Below are positions 9,201 to 17,318 of a DNA stretch of 64,000 nucleotides, piece after piece. The DNA comes from Polaribacter vadi. Lineage in GTDB: Bacteria; Bacteroidota; Bacteroidia; Flavobacteriales; Flavobacteriaceae. The notes under the pieces are model-generated. The model searched no databases and was not told where the DNA came from. It worked only from the letters and a program-made list of their open reading frames with translations. The stretch covers positions 2,594,001-2,658,000 of the forward strand of contig NZ_CP017477.1 of assembly GCF_001761365.1 (NCBI RefSeq). The letters run 5' to 3'. The position numbers and the translations under genes are program-made. Positions within the stretch are counted from its first letter, which is position 1. Each line of letters starts with the position of its first letter.

Positions 9201-10514
9201 TTATAAATCGAACCCAATTTTTACACCTAATTTATTGGCAATTAACTTGGTAATTCTTGTTTTTACTTCAGGAATTTTTACACTTTCTAATACTGTATTT
9301 GCAAAAGCAAACATTAATAAAGCTTTTCCTTCTTTTTTAGGAATTCCACGTTGTTGCATGTAAAACAAAGCATCATCATCTAACTGACCAATGGTACAAC
9401 CATGAGAACATTTTACATCATCTGCAAAAATTTCTAGCTGAGGTTTTGCGTTTATAGTTGCTTTATCGCTAATTAAAACATTGTTGTTTTGCTGATATGC
9501 ATTTGTTTTTTGAGCTTCTTTATTTACAATTACTTTTCCGTTAAAAACTCCTGTAGAACGCTCATCAAAAATACCTTTGTAATCTTGGTGAGATTCACAA
9601 TTTGGCTCTATATGATGCACTAAAGTGTGGTGATCTACATGTTGTTTTCCTTCAATAATTGTAATCCCTTTTAAAATAGAATCTATATGTTCTCCATTTT
9701 GATAAAAGTTCAAATTATTTCTTGTGATGTTTCCTCCAAAAGAAAAAGTATGCACAGAAACAACACTATTTGATTTTTGATCTACATAGGTATTATCAAC
9801 AATAGAAGCGTTTAAATCATCATTCTGAATTTTATAAACATCTACAGTAGAGCTTTTTGCAGAAAATATTTCTGTAACTACATTCGATAAAACTGCATTC
9901 GAAGTTAAACTTTGATGACGTTCTATAATTTGAACATGTGCATTTTCATCAACCACAATTAAATTACGAGGTTGAGTCATTACTGCAACTTCAGAACCTG
10001 TTGTAAAATTGATAATTTGAATTGGTTTTTTAACTTCCACATTTTTTGGAATATGAATGTAAGCACCTTCACTTGCAAAAGCCGTATTTAAAGAAGTTAA
10101 ATTATCTTGTTTGGCAATTTTATTGAAATATTTATCAATAACAGCTTTGTATTTTGGCTTCGATAATGCAGAAGACATTAAGCAAACATCAATAGTATCG
10201 TGTGTAGTTTCTGATAAAAAAGAACTGTATTTACCATCAATAAAAACAACATTGTAGGTGTCTATATCATGAATAAAATACTTTTTTACATCCGCTAATT
10301 CTACAGCAACATCTCTGTTTGGGAAAAGGCTGAAATCGTTTTTCAATACATTATTTAGGCTCGTATATTTCCAAGCTTCTAATTTTTTTGTAGGAAAACC
10401 AAGTTTTTCAAAATTCTCTAATGCTTCTGTTCTAATTTCATGAATAGCAGAATTAGTATCTACTTTATCTTCAAAAGCTACGTAAGAGGTTACTATTTTA
10501 TCTTTTAATTCCAT
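9201..10514 (-). CDS. sufD: Fe-S cluster assembly protein SufD
   Basis: A 437-residue member of the SufB/SufD family. It has an N-terminal helical part (KLEAWKYTSL near 43-52 is a typical SufD signature) and the right-handed beta-helix core, ending in CSHGCTIGQLDDDALFYMQQRGI and then a helical tail. SufD pairs with SufB, and with SufC forms the cytoplasmic SufBC2D scaffold for Fe-S cluster assembly. The gene follows sufC after an 84-base spacer that holds AT-rich inverted repeats. The ATG at 10514 fits the family N-terminus. Confidence 0.95.
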   Translation of the reverse strand: MELKDKIVTSYVAFEDKVDTNSAIHEIRTEALENFEKLGFPTKKLEAWKYTSLNNVLKNDFSLFPNRDVAVELADVKKYFIHDIDTYNVVFIDGKYSSFLSETTHDTIDVCLMSSALSKPKYKAVIDKYFNKIAKQDNLTSLNTAFASEGAYIHIPKNVEVKKPIQIINFTTGSEVAVMTQPRNLIVVDENAHVQIIERHQSLTSNAVLSNVVTEIFSAKSSTVDVYKIQNDDLNASIVDNTYVDQKSNSVVSVHTFSFGGNITRNNLNFYQNGEHIDSILKGITIIEGKQHVDHHTLVHHIEPNCESHQDYKGIFDERSTGVFNGKVIVNKEAQKTNAYQQNNNVLISDKATINAKPQLEIFADDVKCSHGCTIGQLDDDALFYMQQRGIPKKEGKALLMFAFANTVLESVKIPEVKTRITKLIANKLGVKIGFDL

Positions 10515-10530
10515 TTTCTTTAAGTTTAAA

Positions 10531-10589
10531 GTTCAAAATTTTGAATTCAAAGTTTTTTAACCTTGAACTAAAAATTTTGAATTTTGAAC
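10531..10589. repeat. AT-rich inverted repeat in the sufC-sufD spacer
   Basis: The ends read GTTCAAAATT and AATTTTGAAC (reverse complements). The interior holds more TTGAATTCAAAG / CTTGAAC units. The words match those in the inverted repeats around the S23 ORF at 13741-14268, but there is no ORF inside. It may be a solo or empty form of the same element. Confidence 0.5.
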
Positions 10590-10598
10590 AGGAATTGG

Positions 10599-11348
10599 TT
10601 ATACCAATTCTTGCTTAATCCAATCATATCCTTTTGCCTCTAATTCTAAAGCTAAAGAAGCATCACCAGTTTTTACAATTTTACCATCGTATAAAACGTG
10701 TACAAAATCTGGAAGAATATAATCTAACAAACGTTGGTAGTGTGTAATTACAATTACAGCATTGTCTTTAGATTTTAATTTGTTAACGCCATTTGCAACA
10801 ATACGCAAAGCATCAATATCTAAACCAGAATCAGTTTCGTCTAAAATCGCTAATTTTGGCTCTAACATTGCCATTTGAAAAATTTCGTTACGTTTCTTTT
10901 CTCCTCCAGAAAAACCTTCGTTTAAAGAACGAGATAAAAATTTACGATCTATTTCTAACAATTCAGATTTTTCACGAATCATTTTTAACATATCTTTTGC
11001 AGGCATGTCTTCTAAACCTTTTGCTTTTCTAGTTTCGTTAATCGCTGTTTTGATAAAGTTTGTAACAGAAACTCCAGGAATTTCTACAGGATATTGAAAA
11101 GATAAGAAAACACCATTATGAGCTCTTTCTTCTGGAGCAAGTTCGCTAATATCTTCTCCATTTAATTCGATAACTCCATCAGTAACTTCGTAATCTTCTT
11201 TACCAGCAATAATATTTGCTAATGTACTTTTACCAGCACCATTTGGGCCCATAATTGCGTGAACTTCACCAGCGTTTACTTCTAAATTTAATCCTTTTAA
11301 AATTGATTTTTCATCAATTGAGGCGTATAAATTATTGATTTTTAACAT
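10599..11348 (-). CDS. sufC: Fe-S assembly ATPase SufC
   Basis: An ABC-type ATPase of 249 residues. Walker A is GPNGAGKST (34-42), the signature is FSGGEKKR (about 146-153), Walker B is LAILDETDSGLD, and the switch His is in VIVITHYQR. These are canonical SufC features. SufC is soluble, dimerises on SufBD, and drives the shape change needed for cluster assembly. It lies between a metallo-hydrolase gene upstream (33-base gap) and sufD downstream. Confidence 0.97.
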   Translation of the reverse strand: MLKINNLYASIDEKSILKGLNLEVNAGEVHAIMGPNGAGKSTLANIIAGKEDYEVTDGVIELNGEDISELAPEERAHNGVFLSFQYPVEIPGVSVTNFIKTAINETRKAKGLEDMPAKDMLKMIREKSELLEIDRKFLSRSLNEGFSGGEKKRNEIFQMAMLEPKLAILDETDSGLDIDALRIVANGVNKLKSKDNAVIVITHYQRLLDYILPDFVHVLYDGKIVKTGDASLALELEAKGYDWIKQELV

Positions 11349-11380
11349 TGTGTTTTAAGCTATTTGCTTGTAGTTTTTAA

Positions 11381-12220
11381 CTATAAGCTGTTTAATAATT
11401 TTTCTAATTTTTCAAAATCTTTTGGAGAATGCTGTATAATAACATCTGCATTTTTCTCTTTTGCAAAAGCTTCAAATTGCTCCATACTTTTTAAAGTTGC
11501 TTCTACATCGTAATTAAAAGAAGGCACTCTTTTATTAGTTCTGTTTTCTTCAAAGTGATATAAATCTCCAGTTAATAAAACTGGTTTTTCTAAACCTGAA
11601 ACCTCAACATACAAAGCTTGATGCCCAACTGTATGACCAGGCATGTATTTTATAACCACTGTTCCATCTCCAAAAACATCATGATCTCCATTTAGTTTTT
11701 TTACTTCTTTAAGCGTTTCCAAAACAGGATTTCTTGCTACTGCAGAATCACCAACAACAGAATTATATTCGTTTTCTTGAACAATCCAAGTTGCTTCTTG
11801 CATATAATTTGCGTGTCCTGTATGATCGAAATGCGAATGAGACATTGCAAAATATTCAAAATCTTCAATTTGAAAACCTTTCGATTTTAGTTGATTTTCC
11901 AAAGAATCTGGTCTTTGAATTCTATACACTCCACTTGGCTCATCAAAAGGATCTGGCATTACCAATTGTTCTGGCAAACCTGCATCCCACATTAAATTTC
12001 CCTTTGGATGCGAAATAATATAATAAGCATCTGTAAATTGTTTTTGCTGACCTGTATACGTTGTGTCCTGAGAAAAAACTTCTAACTTTTTAACCAAAAT
12101 TGAACCCCCAACTAATTGATATAGTTTTACTTCTGGTTTTTTAGTTTCTTCAGCCTTTTTCTCGGCATTTTTACAACTAACAATGCTAATTGCAAGAAAC
12201 ATGAATAATATTTTTTTCAT
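11381..12220 (-). CDS. Metallo-beta-lactamase-fold lipoprotein (N-acyl homoserine lactonase-like)
   Basis: A 279-residue lipoprotein (lipobox IVSC, Cys16). The metal motif HxHxDH reads SHSHFDHTGH (about 127-136). Further ligands are in PGHTVGHQALYV and TGDLYHFEENR. The order and length are close to AiiA-like lactonases (MBL fold, PF00753). It should act outside the cytoplasm, so a role in Fe-S assembly is unlikely even though it lies between sufB and sufC on the same strand. The substrate is unknown; quorum quenching is only one possibility. Its presence splits the usual sufB-sufC neighbourhood. Confidence 0.85.
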   Translation of the reverse strand: MKKILFMFLAISIVSCKNAEKKAEETKKPEVKLYQLVGGSILVKKLEVFSQDTTYTGQQKQFTDAYYIISHPKGNLMWDAGLPEQLVMPDPFDEPSGVYRIQRPDSLENQLKSKGFQIEDFEYFAMSHSHFDHTGHANYMQEATWIVQENEYNSVVGDSAVARNPVLETLKEVKKLNGDHDVFGDGTVVIKYMPGHTVGHQALYVEVSGLEKPVLLTGDLYHFEENRTNKRVPSFNYDVEATLKSMEQFEAFAKEKNADVIIQHSPKDFEKLEKLLNSL

Positions 12221-12288
12221 AATTTTAATAATTTGTGTTTGATTACAACTTGCAAGGTTTTTTTTAACCTTGAAGGATACAAATTTTA

Positions 12289-13734
12289 CTATCCAACAGA
12301 ACCCTCTAAAGAAATTTCCAATAATTTTTGTGCTTCCACAGCAAATTCCATTGGTAATTTATTTAAAACTTCTTTACTAAATCCGTTTACAATTAAAGCG
12401 ATTGCTTTTTCTGTATCAATACCTCTTTGGTTACAATAAAACAATTGCTCTTCACCAATTTTACTAGTGGTTGCTTCATGTTCTATTTGAGCCGTTTTAT
12501 TTTTAACTTCGATGTAAGGGAATGTGTGTGCTCCACAAGCATTACCCATCAACAAAGAATCACATTGAGAGAAATTACGCGCATTTTCTGCTCTGCTATT
12601 TATCTGCACTAAACCTCTATATGAGTTTTGAGAATTACCAGCAGAAATACCTTTAGAAATAATGGTTGATTTGGTGTTTTTTCCCAAATGAATCATTTTT
12701 GTTCCTGTATCAGCTTGCTGAAAATTATTAGTAACTGCAATTGAGTAAAACTCACCTACAGAATTATTTCCTTTTAAAATACAAGAAGGATATTTCCAAG
12801 TTACAGCAGAACCTGTTTCTACTTGAGTCCAAGAAATTTTTGCATTGGTTTCACACAAACCTCTTTTGGTTACAAAATTGTAAACCCCACCTTTTCCTTC
12901 TTTGTTTCCTGGATACCAGTTTTGTACAGTAGAATATTTAATTTCTGCATCATCCATGGCAATTAATTCTACAACTGCTGCATGTAGTTGATTTTCATCT
13001 CTACTTGGAGCTGTACAACCTTCTAAATAAGAAACATAACTTCCTTTATCTGCAACAACTAAAGTTCTTTCAAACTGTCCTGTTCCACCTTCATTAATTC
13101 TAAAATAGGTTGATAATTCCATTGGACATTTAACTCCTTTTGGAATGTAACAGAAAGATCCGTCAGAAAAAACAGCTGAATTTAAAGCCGCATAAAAATT
13201 GTCTGTTGTTGGTACAACAGTTCCTAAATATTTTCTAACCAATTCTGGATGCTCTTGAATAGCTTCTGAAATTGGCATAAAAATAATACCCTTTTCACCT
13301 AATGTTTTTTTGAAAGTAGTTGCAACAGAAACAGAATCCATTACAATATCTACAGCAACATTCGCTAATTTTTTTTGTTCATCTAAAGAAATTCCTAAAC
13401 GTTTAAAAGTGTCTAATAATTCAGGATCTACTTCATCTAAAGAATTTAATTTTGGTTTCTTTTTTGGAGCAGAATAATAGGCAATGTCTTGAAATTTTGG
13501 TTTTTCATAATGTACATTAGCCCATTCTGGTTCTTCCATTTGTTCCCAAACTCTATAAGCTTCTAAACGCCAGTTTGTCATCCATTCTGGCTCGTTTTTC
13601 TTTTTAGAAATTGCTCTCACAACATCTTCACTTAAACCTATTGGAAACGTATCACTTTCTATATCTGTATAAAAACCATACGCATATTCTTTGGTTTTTA
13701 ATTCTAATTCTAAATCGTCTTCTGTGTATTTCAT
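12289..13734 (-). CDS. sufB: Fe-S cluster assembly protein SufB
   Basis: A 481-residue SufB: long N-terminal region, beta-helix core with [21 protein letters not shown], and C-terminal [23 protein letters not shown] and [21 protein letters not shown]. The conserved Cys and the Glu/His pair for nascent cluster assembly are present. SufB forms SufBC2D in the cytoplasm and receives sulfur from SufS. The ATG at 13734 lies only 6 bases after the inverted repeat of the S23 element, so the ribosome-binding region of sufB lies in that repeat. Confidence 0.97.
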   Translation of the reverse strand: MKYTEDDLELELKTKEYAYGFYTDIESDTFPIGLSEDVVRAISKKKNEPEWMTNWRLEAYRVWEQMEEPEWANVHYEKPKFQDIAYYSAPKKKPKLNSLDEVDPELLDTFKRLGISLDEQKKLANVAVDIVMDSVSVATTFKKTLGEKGIIFMPISEAIQEHPELVRKYLGTVVPTTDNFYAALNSAVFSDGSFCYIPKGVKCPMELSTYFRINEGGTGQFERTLVVADKGSYVSYLEGCTAPSRDENQLHAAVVELIAMDDAEIKYSTVQNWYPGNKEGKGGVYNFVTKRGLCETNAKISWTQVETGSAVTWKYPSCILKGNNSVGEFYSIAVTNNFQQADTGTKMIHLGKNTKSTIISKGISAGNSQNSYRGLVQINSRAENARNFSQCDSLLMGNACGAHTFPYIEVKNKTAQIEHEATTSKIGEEQLFYCNQRGIDTEKAIALIVNGFSKEVLNKLPMEFAVEAQKLLEISLEGSVG

Positions 13735-13740
13735 ACTTCA

Positions 13741-13772
13741 GGTTCAAAATTTAATGTTTAAAATTCAAAATT
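13741..13772 (+). repeat. Left inverted repeat of the S23 element
   Basis: Starts GGTTCAAAATTTAA and continues GTTTAAAATTCAAA. It pairs with 14237-14268 with three mismatches and overlaps the region where the sufB ribosome-binding site should lie. Confidence 0.8.
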
Positions 13773-13843
13773 TCTTACTCAAACCTTTAAAATTTTCGAG
13801 TTTTTTGAATCTTTTATTTTTTTTATAATATAAAGATGTAAAT

Positions 13844-14236
13844 TTAATCTTTGTACTTACTTCCTTTAAAATCGCTTTTTTGTAAATAGCTAATAAAACC
13901 ACCAATCATTTTACTTAAAGCAATTGCTTGATTTTTTAATTTATTAAAATCTTTTTCATTTATATAATTTCTATCAAAAACTCGGTATAATTGAGATCTT
14001 GTTTCTCCACAAGATGCTTTTGCTATTGATAGAAATTGGATAAATTCTTTATTTCCATTTCTTTCAAATCCTTCTGCAATATTATCCATAACTGAACCAG
14101 AAGAACCATCTATTTGATTGTATAATCTATAATCTTTTTTTAATTCTGTATTATTTGCAACTATGTTTATATCATTACAAAGAATTCTAGAAAGTTTCCA
14201 AATTTCTAAATCTTCAAAAATTTTAACGGTTGCCAT
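13844..14236 (-). CDS. Four-helix-bundle protein, S23/23S rRNA intervening-sequence family
   Basis: A 130-residue, wholly helical protein. Family marks are [11 protein letters not shown] near the N-terminus, then [42 protein letters not shown] (about 45-86), the core of PF05635. Members are found in 23S rRNA intervening sequences and, as stand-alone genes, across Bacteroidota; the Avd protein of diversity-generating retroelements shares the fold. The biochemical role is unknown. No reverse transcriptase or template repeat is nearby, so an Avd role is unlikely. It lies inside inverted repeats between sufA and sufB. Confidence 0.9.
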   Translation of the reverse strand: MATVKIFEDLEIWKLSRILCNDINIVANNTELKKDYRLYNQIDGSSGSVMDNIAEGFERNGNKEFIQFLSIAKASCGETRSQLYRVFDRNYINEKDFNKLKNQAIALSKMIGGFISYLQKSDFKGSKYKD

Positions 14237-14268
14237 AACTTTGAATTTTAAACTTTAAATCTTGAACC
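14237..14268 (-). repeat. Right inverted repeat of the S23 element
   Basis: Reverse-strand sequence begins GGTTCAAGATTTAAAG and continues TTTAAAATTCAAAG. It matches the left repeat at 29 of 32 positions. It begins directly upstream of the S23 ATG and ends 6 bases from the sufA stop. Confidence 0.8.
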
Positions 14269-14273
14269 CTTCT

Positions 14274-14603
14274 TTATAAAGAGAAGCTTTCTCCACAACC
14301 ACAAGTTCTATTTGCGTTTGGATTGTTAAAAACAAAACCTTTTCCGTTTAAACCTCCAGAATATTCTAAAGTGGTACCTACTAAATATAAAAAGCTTTTT
14401 TTGTCAACAATAAGTTTTACGTTATTTTCTTCAAAAATCTTATCGGTTTCTTGTCTTTCTTTATCAAAAGTTAAATCGTAAGATAAACCTGAACAACCAC
14501 CACTTTTTACACCCACTCTAACATAATCTTTAGCTGCGTCAAAGCCATCGTCAGTCATTAATTCAATGACTTTTTTCTTTGCTGTGTCTGAAACTTTTAT
14601 CAT
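14274..14603 (-). CDS. sufA: A-type Fe-S carrier (SufA/HesB/IscA family)
   Basis: A 109-residue A-type carrier with the three conserved cysteines in SGGCSGLSYDL and the C-terminal TCGCGESF. It accepts clusters from the SufBCD scaffold and hands them to target proteins. The longer reading frame begins at a TTG 26 codons upstream, but the family begins at MIKVSDTAKKK, so I use the ATG at 14603. It is the first gene of the minus-strand suf run, with a -7 box at 14635-14642. Confidence 0.93.
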   Translation of the reverse strand: MIKVSDTAKKKVIELMTDDGFDAAKDYVRVGVKSGGCSGLSYDLTFDKERQETDKIFEENNVKLIVDKKSFLYLVGTTLEYSGGLNGKGFVFNNPNANRTCGCGESFSL

Positions 14604-14634
14604 AATTTTAAATAGATTTAATCTAAATTGTCTG

Positions 14635-14642
14635 CAAAGATA
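14635..14642 (-). promoter_or_regulatory. -7 promoter box for the suf run
   Basis: Minus-strand TATCTTTG, full TAnnTTTG match, ending 31 bases before the sufA ATG. It is the only good box I see before sufA, so it likely drives sufA, the S23 ORF and sufB at least. Confidence 0.55.
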
Positions 14643-14708
14643 CGATATAACTTGAACAAACTTTGTTAAATTGATTACCAAGATTAATGTAACTATTGGT
14701 TTTATCGA

Positions 14709-15767
14709 TTATTCTTGAAAGGCAGTGTTATTAACAAATTCTAAGTCGGTTAGTGATAATAAAAAAGCTTTTAAATCGGTTTTATCTTTGGTTGATAAAT
14801 GTACGCCTCCTTTATCAATTTTTTTCATTAAAGGATCTATAGTCGCAGATGGTTTTAAGCCTTCTGAATAATGATTGATAACTTCTTCTAAGGTTGCAAA
14901 CCGTCCATCATGCATGTAAGGAGCTGTAAATGCTAAATTTCTAAGAGAAGGCGATTTAAATTTTCCATTATCTGCAGGATCTCCAGTAATTTTGCTCAAT
15001 CCTACATCTGTAAAATTGCTATCCAAACCATTGTTATGAAATTGATTATCTGTCCAAAGAGGATTGTTGTTACTTCCATGACAATGAAAGCAATCGCCTT
15101 TTGCTTCATCCATAAAAACATTAAAACCATTTTCTTCTTCAGGTGTTAAAGTTTCGTTTCCAAGTAAAAATTGATCGAATTTTGAGTTGCCAGAAATAAG
15201 TGTTCTTTCAAACTGCGTAATTGCTTTGGTAATTAAAGTGGAATCTATAGTTGCTGTGCCAAATGCTCGTAAAAATAAATTTGGATATTCTGGATGATTC
15301 TGCATTTTTTTGGCAATATTTTTCCAATTTGCATGCAATTCAATAGGATTTGAAACGGGTTCAAAAGCTTGATTTTCTAAACCAAAAGCACTTCCATCCC
15401 AATTAAAACGATCATCAAAATTCCAAGCTAAATTAAATAAGGGCATTGCGTTTCTAAAACCAAACTCTCCATCAATTCCTAAACTAAATTGTTGGTTGTC
15501 TGAAAAAGCACTTTTTGGATTGTGGCAACTTGCACAAGATTTTGTTTCATCAGCAGAAAGAATTTTATCAAAAAAAAGTTTCTTACCCAATGCCACACCT
15601 TCTTCAGTTAAAGGGTTATTTGTAGGAATTATAGGCGCAATTAATTTGTCTGCAAATATTTGTGGAATTTCTAAACGATATGGAATTGGTGTATAAATTT
15701 CTTCTTCTTTTGATGCGCAATTCATCAACAGAAAAAAGGAGAGAAGAAAAATATATGTTTTTGTCAT
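14709..15767 (-). CDS. Diheme cytochrome c peroxidase/MauG-family lipoprotein
   Basis: A 352-residue lipoprotein (Cys17). It has two CxxCH heme sites: CASCH (78-82) and CFHCH (226-230), plus GFRNAMPLFNLAWN and PYMHDGRFATLEEVI, all standard in the CcpA/MauG family. These periplasmic proteins reduce peroxide or use it to oxidise a partner protein. It starts with the same NPLTEEGVALGKKLF block as the MbnH-like gene at 21476, so the two are paralogues. It stands alone, between sufA and aminopeptidase P, with no visible protein substrate beside it. Confidence 0.9.
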   Translation of the reverse strand: MTKTYIFLLSFFLLMNCASKEEEIYTPIPYRLEIPQIFADKLIAPIIPTNNPLTEEGVALGKKLFFDKILSADETKSCASCHNPKSAFSDNQQFSLGIDGEFGFRNAMPLFNLAWNFDDRFNWDGSAFGLENQAFEPVSNPIELHANWKNIAKKMQNHPEYPNLFLRAFGTATIDSTLITKAITQFERTLISGNSKFDQFLLGNETLTPEEENGFNVFMDEAKGDCFHCHGSNNNPLWTDNQFHNNGLDSNFTDVGLSKITGDPADNGKFKSPSLRNLAFTAPYMHDGRFATLEEVINHYSEGLKPSATIDPLMKKIDKGGVHLSTKDKTDLKAFLLSLTDLEFVNNTAFQE

Positions 15768-15944
15768 TTTTAAGCTTTTTGAAACTTAATAAAGTTTTTT
15801 AAAAGTACATAATTTCACATCAAATTTAAGTTTTTAAATTTATAGTTGTTGTTTTTCAATTAAAAAGAAATTGTATAAAATCCATTATCAGTAGATATAA
15901 ATAGAAACCTTTTTAAAAGACAAAAAATCCTCTTTTATTATTCC

Positions 15945-15952
15945 TACCTTTG
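15945..15952 (+). promoter_or_regulatory. -7 promoter box for aminopeptidase P
   Basis: TACCTTTG, a TAnnTTTG match, 22 bases before the ATG at 15975. No clear -33 TTG. Confidence 0.5.
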
Positions 15953-15974
15953 TATTTCATTAAAAATACTACCA

Positions 15975-17267
15975 ATGAAATATCATCAAATAGACTCCAA
16001 TTTATTCATAAAAAATCGTAAAAACTTTGCAGCAGCAATGCAGCCAAAAAGTATCGCTATTTTTAATTCTAACGATATTTATCCAATATCTGCAGATAGT
16101 ACAATGCCTTTTGAACAACATAGAGATATTTTTTATTTATCTGGTGTAGATCAAGAAGAAAGTATTTTGATGCTATTTCCTGATTGCCCAAATTCAGCTT
16201 TAAGAGAAGTTTTATTTTTAACGGAAACAAATGAGCATATTGCTGTTTGGGAAGGTGAAAAATTAACCAAAGAAGCTGCTTTTAAAACAAGTGGAATTAA
16301 AACTGTGTATTGGCTACAAGACTTAGAAAAAGTATTGTTCGAAATGAGCACATATGCAGATACTTTTTACATCAACACAAACGAACATTATAGAGCAAAT
16401 GTAGCAACAGAAACTCGCGAAGATCGTTTTACAAAATGGTTATTGGCAAAATTTCCAGCACATTCTGTAGCAAAAAGCAATCCTATTTTACAGCGTTTAC
16501 GTTCTGTAAAAGACCCAATTGAATTGGATTTAATGCAACAGGCTTGCAACATTACAGAAAAAGGTTTCAGACGAATTTTAAACTTTGTAAAACCAGATGT
16601 TTGGGAATATGAAATTGAGGCTGAATTGCTACACGAATTTGTAAGAAATAGATCTAAAGGTTTTGCATACACACCAATTATTGCAAGTGGAAATAACGCT
16701 AACGTTTTGCATTATGTAGAGAATAATCAGCAGTGTAAAAATGGCGATTTAATTTTGTTTGATATTGCTGCAGAATATGCAAATTACAAAAGTGATTTAA
16801 GCAGAACAATTCCTGTTTCTGGTCGTTATTCTGATAGACAAAAAGAAGTGTATAATGCTGTAAATCACGTAAAAAAAGAAGCAACAAAATTATTAGTTCC
16901 AGGAACTATTTGGAAAGAATATCATAAAGAAGTCGGTGATTTGATGACTTCTGAATTATTAAAATTAGGTTTGTTAGACAAAGCTGATGTGCAGAATGAA
17001 GATAAAAATTGGCCTGCTTATAAAAAATATTTTATGCACGGAACTTCGCATAATATTGGTTTAGATACACATGATTATGGTCTTTTACACGAACCAATGC
17101 AAGCAAATATGGTGTTTACTGTAGAGCCTGGTATTTATATTCCAGAGGAAGGTTTTGGAATACGTTTAGAAGATGATGTTGTAATTCAACAACAAGGAGA
17201 ACCTTTTAATTTAATGGGAAATATACCAATTGAAGCTGATGAAATTGAGGATTTGATGAATTCTTAA
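15975..17267 (+). CDS. pepP: Xaa-Pro aminopeptidase (aminopeptidase P, M24B)
   Basis: A 430-residue cytoplasmic enzyme with an N-terminal AMP_N domain (about 1-140) and the pita-bread M24 catalytic domain. Metal ligands are visible: two Asp in LFDIAAEYANYKSDLSRT, His in HGTSHNIGLDTHDYG, Glu in VFTVEPGIYI and Glu in GIRLEDDVVI. It removes the N-terminal residue before proline. It is a single gene with its own -7 box and a strong terminator just after it. Length and motifs are normal for the family. Confidence 0.95.
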   Translation: MKYHQIDSNLFIKNRKNFAAAMQPKSIAIFNSNDIYPISADSTMPFEQHRDIFYLSGVDQEESILMLFPDCPNSALREVLFLTETNEHIAVWEGEKLTKEAAFKTSGIKTVYWLQDLEKVLFEMSTYADTFYINTNEHYRANVATETREDRFTKWLLAKFPAHSVAKSNPILQRLRSVKDPIELDLMQQACNITEKGFRRILNFVKPDVWEYEIEAELLHEFVRNRSKGFAYTPIIASGNNANVLHYVENNQQCKNGDLILFDIAAEYANYKSDLSRTIPVSGRYSDRQKEVYNAVNHVKKEATKLLVPGTIWKEYHKEVGDLMTSELLKLGLLDKADVQNEDKNWPAYKKYFMHGTSHNIGLDTHDYGLLHEPMQANMVFTVEPGIYIPEEGFGIRLEDDVVIQQQGEPFNLMGNIPIEADEIEDLMNS

Positions 17268-17287
17268 TCCTTTAAAAAAAGTATTTT

Positions 17288-17316
17288 AAAAGCGAGCTCT
17301 ATGCTCGCTTTTTTGT
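17288..17316. terminator. Terminator after pepP
   Basis: Stem AAAAGCGAGC / GCTCGCTTTT with loop TCTAT followed by a T-tract. It also faces the 3' end of the sugar kinase gene and could serve both. Confidence 0.92.
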
Positions 17317-17318
17317 TT

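Larger units (their letters stand above)
13741..14268 (-). mobile_element. S23 ORF-carrying element bounded by 32-bp inverted repeats
   Basis: The segment between the sufA stop and the sufB start begins and ends with near-perfect inverted repeats (13741-13772 and 14237-14268; 29 of 32 positions match by eye). It contains a single ORF of the S23/four-helix-bundle family. In transcripts from the suf promoter the ends would pair into a long stem with the ORF in the loop. This is the layout of intervening sequences in 23S rRNA of some bacteria. That it is or was mobile is inference; there is no transposase and I could not identify a target duplication. Confidence 0.6.

Noticed and set aside
9142..9363. 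73-codon plus-strand frame over the end of sufD
   Set aside because: Antisense to sufD's conserved C-terminus; no independent support.
11381..12220. Metallo-hydrolase as a dedicated quorum-quenching lactonase
   Set aside because: The fold and motif allow it, but no signalling genes are near and the substrate cannot be read from sequence.
12253..12272. Hairpin CAAGGTT-N6-AACCTTG between sufB and the metallo-hydrolase
   Set aside because: Only 7 bp, and no T-tract follows in the direction of transcription, so I did not call a terminator.
13844..14236. S23 protein as the Avd subunit of a diversity-generating retroelement
   Set aside because: No reverse transcriptase, template repeat or variable target gene is nearby.
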